The position numbers were made by a program, and so were the translations under genes. The notes under the pieces are model-generated. The model was given only the letters and a program-made list of their open reading frames with translations. It had not been told where the DNA came from and ran no database searches. From Coriobacteriia bacterium (lineage in GTDB: Bacteria; Actinomycetota; Coriobacteriia; Anaerosomatales; SLCP01), in the NCBI GenBank assembly GCA_019429145.1, contig JAHYJI010000010.1, positions 1-38,293 on the forward strand: a stretch of 38,293 nt of DNA. The letters are read 5' to 3'. Below, piece by piece: positions 6,340 to 13,693 of this stretch. How positions within the stretch are numbered: position 1 is the first letter of the stretch; each line of letters opens with the position of its first letter.

Positions 6340-7737
6340 ATGGGCGCGACCGCACTGATACTCGCCGCCGGCGAGGGTACCCGCATGAAGTCAGACCTGC
6401 CCAAGGTCGCACACGCCGTTCTCGGCGTGCCGATGGTGGCCTACGTCGTCGCGGCGGCCCGCCATGCCGGATGCGACCGGGTCGTGGTCGTCACCGGATA
6501 CCGTGCCGAGGTCGTCGAGGAGCTGCTCGGCGATGTCGAGTGCGTGCGCCAGGACCGCCAGCTGGGAACGGGCCATGCCGTCATGTGCGCGCGCGGAGCA
6601 CTTGCCGACTCGGGATCGCTGCTCGTGCTGTCGGGCGACTCTCCGCTGATCCGCCCGGAGACGATCGCCGAGCTCGTCGCGGAACGCGAGAGCACCGGCG
6701 CCGCGGCGGTGGTGTTGACGGCGCACCTCGGTGACCCGGCCGGCTACGGGCGTATCGTGCGGGACGGCGAGGGTGGCGTTTCGGCCATCGTGGAGCAGAA
6801 GGACTGCACCTCCGGCCAGTGCGCAATCGACGAGGTCAACACCGGCACCTACTGCTTCGACGCGGCCGCGCTCTTCGAGCACCTCGACCGCCTGGATACC
6901 GACAACGCCCAGGGGGAGTTCTACCTGACCGACATGATCTCGCTGTTCGTGGCCGAGGGGCTCGGGGTCGCTACGGTCACGGTCGAAGACCCGCAGGAGA
7001 CACTCGGCATCAACTCGCGGGTCCAGCTTGCCGAGGCGACGAAGGTCATGCAGCGCCGCATCAACCGGGAGCACCTGCTGGCCGGCGTGACGATGACCGA
7101 CCCGGATCTTGTGTGGATCGGCCCGGACGTGGAGATCGGGCGGGACACCGAGATCATGCCGATGACGTTCCTCATGGGACAGACCAGCATCGGCACGGGC
7201 GTGACGCTCGGACCCGATACGCGAGTGACCGACTCGCACATCGCCGACGGGGCGGTCGTCGACTCCTCGGTGCTCATCGGCGCCCAGGTCGGCCCGGGAG
7301 CGAGTGTCGGCCCCGTGGCCTACCTGCGGTCGGGAGCGGTCCTCGGCAAGAACTCGAAGGCCGGCACCTGCGTAGAGATAAAGAACTCCACGGTGGGGGA
7401 AGGTTCCAAGGTGCCCCACCTTTCCTACATCGGCGATGCAACCATTGGCGCCGGGGTCAACGTGGGCGCGGGTACGATAACGTGCAACTACGACGGTTTC
7501 CGCAAGCATCGCACCGTGATAGAGGACGGCGCGTTCATCGGCTCTGATACCATGCTGGTGGCCCCTGTGACGATCGGCGCCGGTGCGGCCACCGCCGCGG
7601 CGAGCGCCATCTCGCGTGACGTGAAGGCCGGATCGCTCGCGATCGAGCGGTCTGACCAGCGCGAGATCGAGGGCTGGGCGGTTCGGCGAAGCACCGGTGC
7701 CGCGCCCGACAGGCAGACCGAGACGGAAGGCGAGTGA
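6340..7737 (+). CDS. glmU: Bifunctional GlmU: GlcN-1-P acetyltransferase / GlcNAc-1-P uridyltransferase
   Basis: GlmU makes UDP-N-acetylglucosamine, the precursor of peptidoglycan and other glycans. The 465-residue protein is full length. The N-terminal uridyltransferase domain (about 1-230) has LILAAGEGTRMKSDLPK at residues 6-22, GTGHAV, LVLSGDSPLI with the metal-binding Asp, and EVNTGTYCFD. The C-terminal domain (about 250-450) is a left-handed beta-helix of hexapeptide repeats ending in the acetyltransferase motifs SKVPHLSYIGDA, GTITCNYDGFRKHRT and FIGSDTMLVAPVTIG. ATG 6340 follows AAGGAG. The stop TGA at 7735-7737 overlaps the prs ATG, so GlmU and Prs are translationally coupled. Confidence 0.97.
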   Translation: MGATALILAAGEGTRMKSDLPKVAHAVLGVPMVAYVVAAARHAGCDRVVVVTGYRAEVVEELLGDVECVRQDRQLGTGHAVMCARGALADSGSLLVLSGDSPLIRPETIAELVAERESTGAAAVVLTAHLGDPAGYGRIVRDGEGGVSAIVEQKDCTSGQCAIDEVNTGTYCFDAAALFEHLDRLDTDNAQGEFYLTDMISLFVAEGLGVATVTVEDPQETLGINSRVQLAEATKVMQRRINREHLLAGVTMTDPDLVWIGPDVEIGRDTEIMPMTFLMGQTSIGTGVTLGPDTRVTDSHIADGAVVDSSVLIGAQVGPGASVGPVAYLRSGAVLGKNSKAGTCVEIKNSTVGEGSKVPHLSYIGDATIGAGVNVGAGTITCNYDGFRKHRTVIEDGAFIGSDTMLVAPVTIGAGAATAAASAISRDVKAGSLAIERSDQREIEGWAVRRSTGAAPDRQTETEGE

Positions 7738-8699
7738 TGAGCGAGACCGGCAGGCGGATGATGGTGTTCAGCGGCACGTCCAACCGCGAGCTGGCGGAGG
7801 ACGTGGCGAAGCATCTCGGCATCGAACTGGGCAACGTGAAGATCTCGAAGTTCGCCAATGGCGAGATCTACGTGCGCTACCTCGAGAGCGTTCGCGGCGC
7901 CGACGTGTTCCTGATCCAGTCGGCGTGCAACCCGGTCAACGACTCGATCATGGAGATGCTGATCATGGCCGATGCGGCCAAGCGCGCCTCGGCACGCAGC
8001 ATCACCGCTGTCGTCAGTCACTACGGTTACGCTCGCCAGGACAAGAAGTCGGCAGCGCGCGAGCCGATCACCGCGAAGCTCGTGGCCGATCTGATGACGA
8101 CGGCCGGGATCGACAAGGTCATCGCGATGGACCTGCACCAGGGTCAGATCCAGGGCTTCTTCGACCAGCCGGTGAACCACCTGACCGCGCTGCCGATCCT
8201 CTCCGACTACTTCGAGAGCCTCGAGCTCGAGAACCTGTGTATCGTGTCACCGGACGTCGGCCGCGTGAAGGTCGCCAAGAAGTTCGCCGACATGTGCGGA
8301 GCGAGTCTGGCGATCATGCACAAGGGTCGACCGGAGCACAACGTCGCCGAGATCACGCACGTCATCGGCGATGTGGAGGGACGCACGTGCATCGTGATCG
8401 ACGACATGATCGACACAGCAGGATCGGTGACGGAGGGGGCCAAGAGCCTGATGCAGAAGGGTGCGAAGTCGGTGTACGTCACGGCGACGCACGGCATCTT
8501 CTCCGGTCCCGCGTACGACCGGCTGGAAACGTCGTCGATCTCCGAGGTAGTGGTGACGAACACGCTGCCCGTTCCCGAGGAGCGGCGCGGTGGCAAGATA
8601 CGAGTACTGAGCGTCGCGCCGCTGTTCGCGCACGCTATCCAGAACGTGTACAACGACGAGTCAGTGTCTGAGCTGTTCGACCCGGACTTCCAGCTCTGA
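7737..8699 (+). CDS. prs: Ribose-phosphate pyrophosphokinase (PRPP synthetase)
   Basis: Prs converts ribose 5-phosphate and ATP to PRPP, used for nucleotides, His, Trp and NAD. The 320-residue class I enzyme shows MVFSGTSNREL at the start, the KFANGEIYVRYLESVRGADVFLIQS block (residues about 37-61), the ATP-binding YGYARQDKKSAAREPI segment near 98-113, MDLHQGQIQGFFD near 128-140, SPDVGRVKVAKKFA and the PRPP loop VIDDMIDTAGS near 221-231. ATG 7737 overlaps the glmU stop; a GTG three bases upstream is a possible alternative start. The glmU-prs-rplY-pth order is shared with Bacillus and many Actinobacteria. Confidence 0.97.
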   Translation: MSETGRRMMVFSGTSNRELAEDVAKHLGIELGNVKISKFANGEIYVRYLESVRGADVFLIQSACNPVNDSIMEMLIMADAAKRASARSITAVVSHYGYARQDKKSAAREPITAKLVADLMTTAGIDKVIAMDLHQGQIQGFFDQPVNHLTALPILSDYFESLELENLCIVSPDVGRVKVAKKFADMCGASLAIMHKGRPEHNVAEITHVIGDVEGRTCIVIDDMIDTAGSVTEGAKSLMQKGAKSVYVTATHGIFSGPAYDRLETSSISEVVVTNTLPVPEERRGGKIRVLSVAPLFAHAIQNVYNDESVSELFDPDFQL

Positions 8700-8705
8700 C
8701 GGCCG

Positions 8706-8724
8706 CGTCCGGACCCGCCGGACG
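8706..8724. other. Perfect 7-bp hairpin between prs and rplY
   Basis: CGTCCGG (8706-8712) and CCGGACG (8718-8724) are perfectly complementary around loop ACCCG, 7 bases after the prs stop and 27 bases before the rplY ATG. There is no T-run after it, so it is not a normal terminator. It may be an mRNA processing or stability element, or chance in GC-rich DNA. Confidence 0.35.
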
Positions 8725-8751
8725 ACGGCATTCGAAAGGAGAACGGAACGC

Positions 8752-9405
8752 ATGACCGAATCCACTCACATCAAAGCACGGGTCCGCGAGACTACGGGCA
8801 AGAAGAACCGGCGCCTCGCTGGCTCGAGCGAGATCCCCGCGGTCCTGTACGGGCCGGCGCGCGACACCGTGTCGCTCGCGCTCGACCGTCACGAGTTCGA
8901 GCTCATGATGGCTCACCACGGCGCCGGCTCGACTATCGTCTCCATCGCGCTTGAGGGGGAGAAGAAGCCCGTCAACGCAGTCATCCGCGAGGTCCAGCAC
9001 AGCCCGGTCAAAGGCAACATCCTGCACGTCGACTTCCTCGCCATCCGAATGGACCAGAAGCTGCAGGCGACTCTGTCCTTCAACTTCGTGGGCGACTCCC
9101 CCGGCGTGAAGGCCGGCGGCGTGCTCATGCACAGCATGCGCGAGGTCATGGTCGAGGCACTTCCCGCCGAACTTCCGGATTCGATCGACGTCGACATCTC
9201 CGAGCTCGAGATGGGCCACTCCATCACCGTCGCAGATCTGGTCGCGCCCGAGGGCGTAGAGATCACCGACGATCCTGAAGGCGTCGTGTGTTCGGTGACG
9301 CTCCCGACGCTCGAGCCCACCGAGGAAGAGCTGGCCGAGGAGGTCGCAGAGCCCGAGGTCATCGGCGAGGAGGCTTCCGAGGAGGACGCTTCCGGGGAGG
9401 CCTAG
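8752..9405 (+). CDS. rplY: 50S ribosomal protein bL25, long (CTC/TL5) form
   Basis: bL25 binds 5S rRNA in the large ribosomal subunit. This 217-residue protein is the two-domain CTC type. The N-terminal 5S-binding beta-barrel (about 1-95) shows ARVRETTGKKNRRLAGS, IPAVLYGPARDTVSLALDR and the NAVIREVQHSPVKGNILHVDF block near residues 81-101. The C-terminal beta domain (about 100-185) contains GVKAGGVLMHSMREVMVEALP and ITVADLVAPEGVEITDDPE. It ends in a very acidic tail of about 35 residues rich in Glu. In Bacillus ctc is a stress gene, but no stress promoter was recognised here. Start ATG 8752 follows GAAAGGAGAA. The stop is 6 bases before pth. Confidence 0.95.
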   Translation: MTESTHIKARVRETTGKKNRRLAGSSEIPAVLYGPARDTVSLALDRHEFELMMAHHGAGSTIVSIALEGEKKPVNAVIREVQHSPVKGNILHVDFLAIRMDQKLQATLSFNFVGDSPGVKAGGVLMHSMREVMVEALPAELPDSIDVDISELEMGHSITVADLVAPEGVEITDDPEGVVCSVTLPTLEPTEEELAEEVAEPEVIGEEASEEDASGEA

Positions 9406-9411
9406 CGCCGC

Positions 9412-9981
9412 ATGGTCTATCTGGTGGCGGGCCTGGGAAATCCAGGCCCGCGCTACGAGCTCACCCGTCACAACGCGGGCTTCATGGTGGTCGATCACCT
9501 TGCCGAGGGACTGCGCGCCGCCTACTGGAAAGACGAGGCCGGCGCGAGGACCTCGGTTATCCGCGCGGGTGATGCCGACGTGGTGCTCGCCAAGCCTCAG
9601 TCGTTCATGAACGTCTCGGGCAGTCCGGTCAGCCGACTCGTCGACCACTACGAGGTGCCGCTCGAGCGGCTGATCGTCGTGCACGACGACATCGACCTTC
9701 CCGAGGGCAGCATCCGGGTGAAGAGCGGCGGCGGGCACGGCGGCCACAACGGCCTTCGCTCGCTCCAACAGCGGCTCGGCAGCGGGGAGTACCTGCGGGT
9801 GCGGATCGGCGTGGGACGTCCTCCCGGACGCCAGGACCCCGCTGACTACGTGCTCGAGCCGATGGGGCGCATCGCGGCCGAGAAGCTGGGAGAAGCAGTG
9901 CTGCTCGGGGAGCGCGCCGTGCTGCACGTCATCGAGCACGGGGTCACGTCGGCGATGAACGAGTTCAACACGCGAGAGTAG
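9412..9981 (+). CDS. pth: Peptidyl-tRNA hydrolase
   Basis: Pth releases tRNA from peptidyl-tRNAs that drop off the ribosome. The 189-residue protein is of normal length with all family motifs: YLVAGLGNPGPRYELTRHNAGFMVVD at the N-terminus (split here: GLGNPGPRYE, TRHNAGFMVVD; the catalytic His is in TRHNAG, residue 20), KPQSFMNVSG near 62-71, VVHDDIDLPEG (catalytic Asp) near 86-96, and KSGGGHGGHNGLRS near 101-114. It begins 6 bases after the rplY stop and is the last gene of the rightward housekeeping block; it converges on the M23 gene on the other strand. Confidence 0.96.
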   Translation: MVYLVAGLGNPGPRYELTRHNAGFMVVDHLAEGLRAAYWKDEAGARTSVIRAGDADVVLAKPQSFMNVSGSPVSRLVDHYEVPLERLIVVHDDIDLPEGSIRVKSGGGHGGHNGLRSLQQRLGSGEYLRVRIGVGRPPGRQDPADYVLEPMGRIAAEKLGEAVLLGERAVLHVIEHGVTSAMNEFNTRE

Positions 9982-10000
9982 CGGTGCGGCATGCGCTCGG

Positions 10001-10017
10001 CCGCCCGGGTCGGGCGG
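10001..10017. terminator. Possible bidirectional hairpin between pth and the M23 gene
   Basis: CCGCCCG (10001-10007) pairs perfectly with CGGGCGG (10011-10017) around a 3-base loop, in the 49-base gap between two convergent genes. Neither side has a clear T-run, so intrinsic termination would be weak; position is the main support. Confidence 0.35.
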
Positions 10018-10030
10018 AGACGCCGGGGTT

Positions 10031-11245
10031 CTACTGCACGTAGGCTATCGGGTTGGTCGAGGCGCCGTTGACGCGGACCTCGAAGTGCAGGTGCGGCCCG
10101 GTCGAGTAGCCGGTCGACCCCACGAGTGCGATAGCCTGACCCTTCGTGACTGACTGGCCGTTCGAGACCTTCAGGCCTCCGTCCAGGATGTGCGCGTACA
10201 GGGTGGTGAGGCCGTCGCCGTGGTCGATCACGATGATGTTGCCGTACCCGCCGTTCCATCCGTAGCTCGCCCGGATGACGGTGCCGTCGCCGGCTGCGAC
10301 GATCGTCCCCCCGCCCCGGCTGATGTCGATCCCGTGGTGCATACGTCGCGAACCGAAGATCGGATGCGTCCGCCAGCCGTACGCCGAGCTCAGCGAGCCG
10401 CCCGGTACGGGCCAGTCCATGACGCCACCGTGATACTGGCCGGAACCGCGCGAAGCCGCGGCGCGCAGCTCTGCCTCCATGCGCCGCGCGGCCGCCTCTT
10501 CCTCCTCGGCCTGCTGCTTGTAGCGCTCGGCATCCTTCTCGCTCGCCTGCATCAGCGCGGACTTCTGGTTCTGTGCCGCCTTCTGGCCGTTGAGCGCGGA
10601 CTGGCGCTGCGAGCGCATCGAACGGAGGTTCTTCTCCACCGCCGCGGCCTCTGCGCGCTTCTGCGCCGCGGTCTGCAGCGAACGCTCCAACTCGGCGCGT
10701 GCCGACTCGAGCTGCTTGCCGGTGTGTATCAGCTGTACCGCCATGTCGTTGTTGGAGCTGATGATGCGCTGGACCAGTGTCGTGCGCGTGATGAGGTCGT
10801 TGATGGTCTTGGAGTCCAGCAGCAGATCGAAGTAGAAGTAGGTGCCCTGCTTGTACGTCGTGGTCATCCGCTCGTTGAGGAGTCCCTGCTGGAAGTCGTA
10901 CTCCGCCTCGGTCTCGGCGATCTCGGCTTCCTTGTCGGCGATCTTCGCCTCCAGGTCGCGGACCTCGCCCAGAAGTCGCTGGGTCCGGGAGGTCGCCTCG
11001 GCGATCTGGGGGTCGAGCTCGCGGATCTGACCATCGATGGAGCTGATGGTCTTGTCGAGCGCCTCGGTCTCTTTGCGCAGCTCGGAAGCGCGCTCCTCGG
11101 CCGCCTTGGCGGCTTCGCGGGCCTGCTCGGCCCGTTGTCGGGAGGCCTCGATGTCCTCGCGCGTCACTCCGGGGGCGAGGGATACCGAGGAGAGGACGAA
11201 GAGGAAGACGAGGAGAGACGCGAGATATGCGCGGCCGCGATGCAT
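10031..11245 (-). CDS. Secreted murein hydrolase, PcsB-like coiled coil plus M23 peptidase
   Basis: A 404-residue exported protein. A signal peptide covers about residues 1-25, and residues 28-255 are a long coiled coil rich in Glu, Ala and Arg. The middle part ([20 protein letters not shown], near 130-150) resembles the coiled-coil domain of PcsB/EnvC-type proteins. The C-terminal M23 lysostaphin-like domain (about 272-404) has all zinc/catalytic motifs: HHGIDIS (His and Asp ligands), TLYAHI and GPHLHFEV. It should cut peptide cross-links in peptidoglycan at the cell surface, perhaps under FtsEX control as for EnvC/PcsB (inference). The ATG at 11245 is preceded by GGAGGTA on the minus strand. 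It has its own promoter at 11320-11349. Confidence 0.9.
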   Translation of the reverse strand: MHRGRAYLASLLVFLFVLSSVSLAPGVTREDIEASRQRAEQAREAAKAAEERASELRKETEALDKTISSIDGQIRELDPQIAEATSRTQRLLGEVRDLEAKIADKEAEIAETEAEYDFQQGLLNERMTTTYKQGTYFYFDLLLDSKTINDLITRTTLVQRIISSNNDMAVQLIHTGKQLESARAELERSLQTAAQKRAEAAAVEKNLRSMRSQRQSALNGQKAAQNQKSALMQASEKDAERYKQQAEEEEAAARRMEAELRAAASRGSGQYHGGVMDWPVPGGSLSSAYGWRTHPIFGSRRMHHGIDISRGGGTIVAAGDGTVIRASYGWNGGYGNIIVIDHGDGLTTLYAHILDGGLKVSNGQSVTKGQAIALVGSTGYSTGPHLHFEVRVNGASTNPIAYVQ

Positions 11246-11319
11246 GGCTGTAGTACCTCCGGTGGGCGGTTCTATGATGTGTATCGGCAGTTCGCCCCGG
11301 AAGGCGCAGGTCGAGAAAG

Positions 11320-11349
11320 ATAGTAGCAGGGTACACGGGTATATTTCAA
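11320..11349 (-). promoter_or_regulatory. Promoter of the M23 hydrolase gene
   Basis: Read on the minus strand, TTGAAA (11349-11344) and TACTAT (11325-11320) are spaced by 18 bases, about 75 bases upstream of the M23 ATG, in a locally AT-richer patch. Confidence 0.55.
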
Positions 11350-11422
11350 ACCGAGGGCACGAACGGGTGCCCGGACCGGAGCGGTGAGGTGCCGCTCCAC
11401 GGCAAGCGAGAGGATGGATCCC

Positions 11423-11785
11423 ATGTCTGACGACACTCCTATTGCGCCGCCGGCGCCACCGGCCCCACCGTCACCCGAACCCGCCGCGGAGGTCGATGGC
11501 ACGACCAAGCTGCTGGCGGTACTCGGATACCCGTTCTTCATCGTTGCCCTGATCGCACTGCTCATCGACCCCTATAAGACCCAGCGGTTCTCGCGGGCAC
11601 ACGCCGTTCAGGCGCTCGTGCTCAACGTCGTCGTATGGGTCCTTGCATGGATCCCGGTGGTCGGTTGGATCGTCGGGTTGGTCGCCTTCGTGTTCGCGAT
11701 TCTCGCGATCCTCAAGGCACTGAAGGGCGAGATCTACGAGATGCCGCTCGTGTACGACTTCGCCAAGAGATTCATCGACGGGTAA
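11423..11785 (+). CDS. DUF4870-like small membrane protein
   Basis: A 120-residue protein with a short N-terminal Pro/Ala-rich tail (residues 5-22) followed by three closely spaced hydrophobic segments (about 32-50, 65-80 and 82-100). The phrase [14 protein letters not shown] between the first and second segments is typical of the DUF4870/Tic20-like family, whose members keep a conserved (H)AxQAL motif. Function is unknown for the family. ATG 11423 is chosen because GAGAGGA at 11408-11414 sits at the right distance; upstream in-frame starts at 11384 and 11414 lack such a site. The gene is divergent from the M23 gene and convergent with apbE, with only 10 bases to the apbE stop. Confidence 0.7.
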   Translation: MSDDTPIAPPAPPAPPSPEPAAEVDGTTKLLAVLGYPFFIVALIALLIDPYKTQRFSRAHAVQALVLNVVVWVLAWIPVVGWIVGLVAFVFAILAILKALKGEIYEMPLVYDFAKRFIDG

Positions 11786-11795
11786 CGCTGGCGGG

Positions 11796-12764
11796 TCATT
11801 CGGCGCCCTCGATGACGATGTTCCACGGCGCCCCTTGGGGGCCGGGCACGATACGTGTCCGGCCCTCGTCGTCGACGAGCACGAGCCCGAGCCCGTGCTC
11901 CTCCGCGTACGCGATCGCCGCGTCCGGGCCTGCCACGAACAGCGCGGTCGAGAGGATGTCGGAATCCAGGCCGGAGATGTCGCCGACGACGGTGAGCGAG
12001 CGCAGCCCGCGTGCGGGCAGACCGGTCGCAGGGTCGAGGATGTGGTGATAGCGGACGCCGTCGCGCTCGAAGTACCGCTGGTAATCGCCCGAGGTCGACA
12101 CGGTGATGTCGCCTCCGGCTTCGACCGTGGTGATGACCGCGGCAGGGTCTCGCGGGTCCTCGATGCCGATGCGCCACGGCTCTCCGTCGGGTTTCTCTCC
12201 GAACGCGAGTGTGGTGCTACCCGAGGAGATGAGCGCCGCGTCGATCGTGCCGCTGTCGCCGAGAGCCAGCGCTGCCTCATCGAGCGCGAGACCCTTTGCC
12301 GCACCGCCGAAGTCCCAGCGCCCGTCTGCAAGCGCGGAGTTGAGCCCGGCAGGTGTCGGGACGCTCCCGCCCTCCTCGAAGTCCCACGCCGCGGTCGCCG
12401 CCCAGAGCTGCGGCGAGAACCACTCGCGTACCTCGAGGAAGCAGATTGCGTCGAGTACCGCCTCCGCTCGGGGAGGCAGCGCCTCGAGCGCGGGCTCGGC
12501 GGCCGCGTTCACGTGTCCGATAGCCGAGTCCGGGTCGTGCGCATCGAGCTCGGCCTCGACCGCCTCCATCGCCGCATACGCGGCATCGACGGGCGCTCGC
12601 ATCGCCGTCTCATCGGGGCCGTACGCGGCGATCGCGACGACGGTACCCAGCGCTTCCCGGCTTTCGCGAAGCGGCTCGTCGGCACGCGTGCATGAGGCTG
12701 TGAGCAGCAGCGCAGCCAGCAGGACCGCACAGGTCGTGACGATGGTCCACAGCTGGCGCGGCAC
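11796..12764 (-). CDS. apbE: FAD:protein FMN transferase (ApbE), lipoprotein
   Basis: ApbE/Ftp cuts FAD and attaches FMN covalently to a Thr of exported flavoproteins such as RnfG/RnfD and NqrB/NqrC. The 322-residue precursor has a lipoprotein signal (hydrophobic residues 8-21, then TASC with Cys25). The body shows EALGTVVAIAAYG, the ALxxxRWDFGGAAKGLALDEA block near residues 146-163 (WDFGGAAKG), SSGSTTLAFG, WRIGIEDPRDP, and STSGDYQRYFERDG followed by HHILDPATG near 245-253, plus the metal-binding DILSTALFVAG. The start is GTG 12764 with GAGGAG just upstream. No flavoprotein target is in the window; an Rnf-like complex elsewhere would be the expected partner (inference). Confidence 0.92.
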   Translation of the reverse strand: MPRQLWTIVTTCAVLLAALLLTASCTRADEPLRESREALGTVVAIAAYGPDETAMRAPVDAAYAAMEAVEAELDAHDPDSAIGHVNAAAEPALEALPPRAEAVLDAICFLEVREWFSPQLWAATAAWDFEEGGSVPTPAGLNSALADGRWDFGGAAKGLALDEAALALGDSGTIDAALISSGSTTLAFGEKPDGEPWRIGIEDPRDPAAVITTVEAGGDITVSTSGDYQRYFERDGVRYHHILDPATGLPARGLRSLTVVGDISGLDSDILSTALFVAGPDAAIAYAEEHGLGLVLVDDEGRTRIVPGPQGAPWNIVIEGAE

Positions 12765-12797
12765 GGGTCTCCTCGGCGGGGTGACGAACGGTCGACG

Positions 12798-12811
12798 ACT
12801 AGTATACTAGT
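12798..12811. promoter_or_regulatory. Perfect 14-bp palindrome in the apbE/nfnA divergent control region
   Basis: ACTAGTATACTAGT is identical on both strands and lies in the 89-base gap between divergent apbE and nfnA. It contains TATACT on each strand, so the two overlapping -10-like hexamers could serve both directions, or it may be a repressor or activator site. No good -35 box was found on either side. Confidence 0.45.
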
Positions 12812-12853
12812 GCGACATCCAGCCGCCCCGAGCGGTGCCCTACAGGAGGTCTG

Positions 12854-13693
12854 ATGTTCGAGATAGTCCACAAACGGCAGCTTTCCGAGGCCGTGTTCGA
12901 GATGGGCGTGCGTGCGCCACGGGTCGCCCGCAAGGCCCGCGCGGGTCAGTTCTTCATCATGCGCACGACGGATCGCGGCGAGCGGGTACCCTTCACCTTC
13001 TCGGACTGGTCCGCTGAGGGAGGCTGGATCCGCTTCATCTTCATGCGGGTAGGCAAGACTACCCATGAGCTCTCCCACTTCGAGGTCGGCGACAGCGTCG
13101 CTGACGTGGTGGGTCCGCTCGGCATACCGACGCACGTCGAGGACGTGGGCCGCATCGCGGTGATCGGCGGCGGCGTGGGGGCGGCGGTCGCCTATCCGGT
13201 CGCGCGCGCGATGGCCGATGCCGGCAACGAGGTGACGGTCGTGCTGGGCGCGCGCAACGAGGACCTGCTCATCCTGCGCGAGGAGTTCGAGGCGCTGCCC
13301 CTCAAGGAGCTGCTCGTCGTGACCGACGACGGTTCGGCCGGCGAGAAGGGTCTGGTGACCGCACCGCTCAAGCGCCTTGCCGAGGCCGGTGAGATCGACC
13401 ATGCGATGGCCATCGGGCCGGCGATCATGATGAAGTTCTGCGCGGCCACCGCGAAGGAACACGACGTGCCCTGTGTTGTGTCGCTCAACCCGATCATGGT
13501 TGACGGCACAGGAATGTGCGGAGCGTGCCGCGTGAGTGTGGGCGGCGAGACGAAGTTCGGCTGCGTGGACGGTCCGGACTTCGACGGCTGGGAGGTCGAC
13601 TTCGAGGAGTTGATGAGCCGGCAGCGCGTCTACGTCGACGACGAGCGCGCGGCCGATGCCGACTACTCGAGGGGGTGCTCATGTCACCAGTAG
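12854..13693 (+). CDS. nfnA: NfnA-type ferredoxin:NADP oxidoreductase, FAD/[2Fe-2S] subunit
   Basis: The small subunit of NfnAB (NADH-dependent reduced ferredoxin:NADP+ oxidoreductase; homologous to the sulfide dehydrogenase SudB). In Nfn the complex bifurcates electrons between NADPH, NAD+ and ferredoxin. The 279-residue protein has an FAD-binding barrel (about 1-95), the nucleotide loop VIGGGVGAAVAYPVARA near 103-119, and a C-terminal [2Fe-2S] site with Cys222, Cys225 and Cys237 in DGTGMCGACRVSVGG...FGC; Asp217 may be the fourth ligand, as in Thermotoga Nfn. The C-terminal FEELMSRQRVY matches the family. ATG 12854 follows AGGAGG. Its stop overlaps the start of nfnB (nfnB ATG at 13681, stop here at 13691-13693). 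Confidence 0.92.
   Translation: MFEIVHKRQLSEAVFEMGVRAPRVARKARAGQFFIMRTTDRGERVPFTFSDWSAEGGWIRFIFMRVGKTTHELSHFEVGDSVADVVGPLGIPTHVEDVGRIAVIGGGVGAAVAYPVARAMADAGNEVTVVLGARNEDLLILREEFEALPLKELLVVTDDGSAGEKGLVTAPLKRLAEAGEIDHAMAIGPAIMMKFCAATAKEHDVPCVVSLNPIMVDGTGMCGACRVSVGGETKFGCVDGPDFDGWEVDFEELMSRQRVYVDDERAADADYSRGCSCHQ

Noticed and set aside
6391-7509. Long open frame on the minus strand opposite glmU
   Set aside because: It mirrors the codon pattern of glmU, shows no family motif and is rich in His, Arg and Asp, typical of antisense shadows in GC-rich genes.
8635-9939. 434-codon minus-strand frame opposite rplY and pth
   Set aside because: The sequence is a shadow of rplY and pth, both firmly identified; no ribosome site or domain was seen.
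13516-13680. N-terminal extension of NfnB upstream of ATG 13681
   Set aside because: The translation is Arg-rich nonsense from an alternative frame of nfnA; the family start and ribosome site fit 13681.
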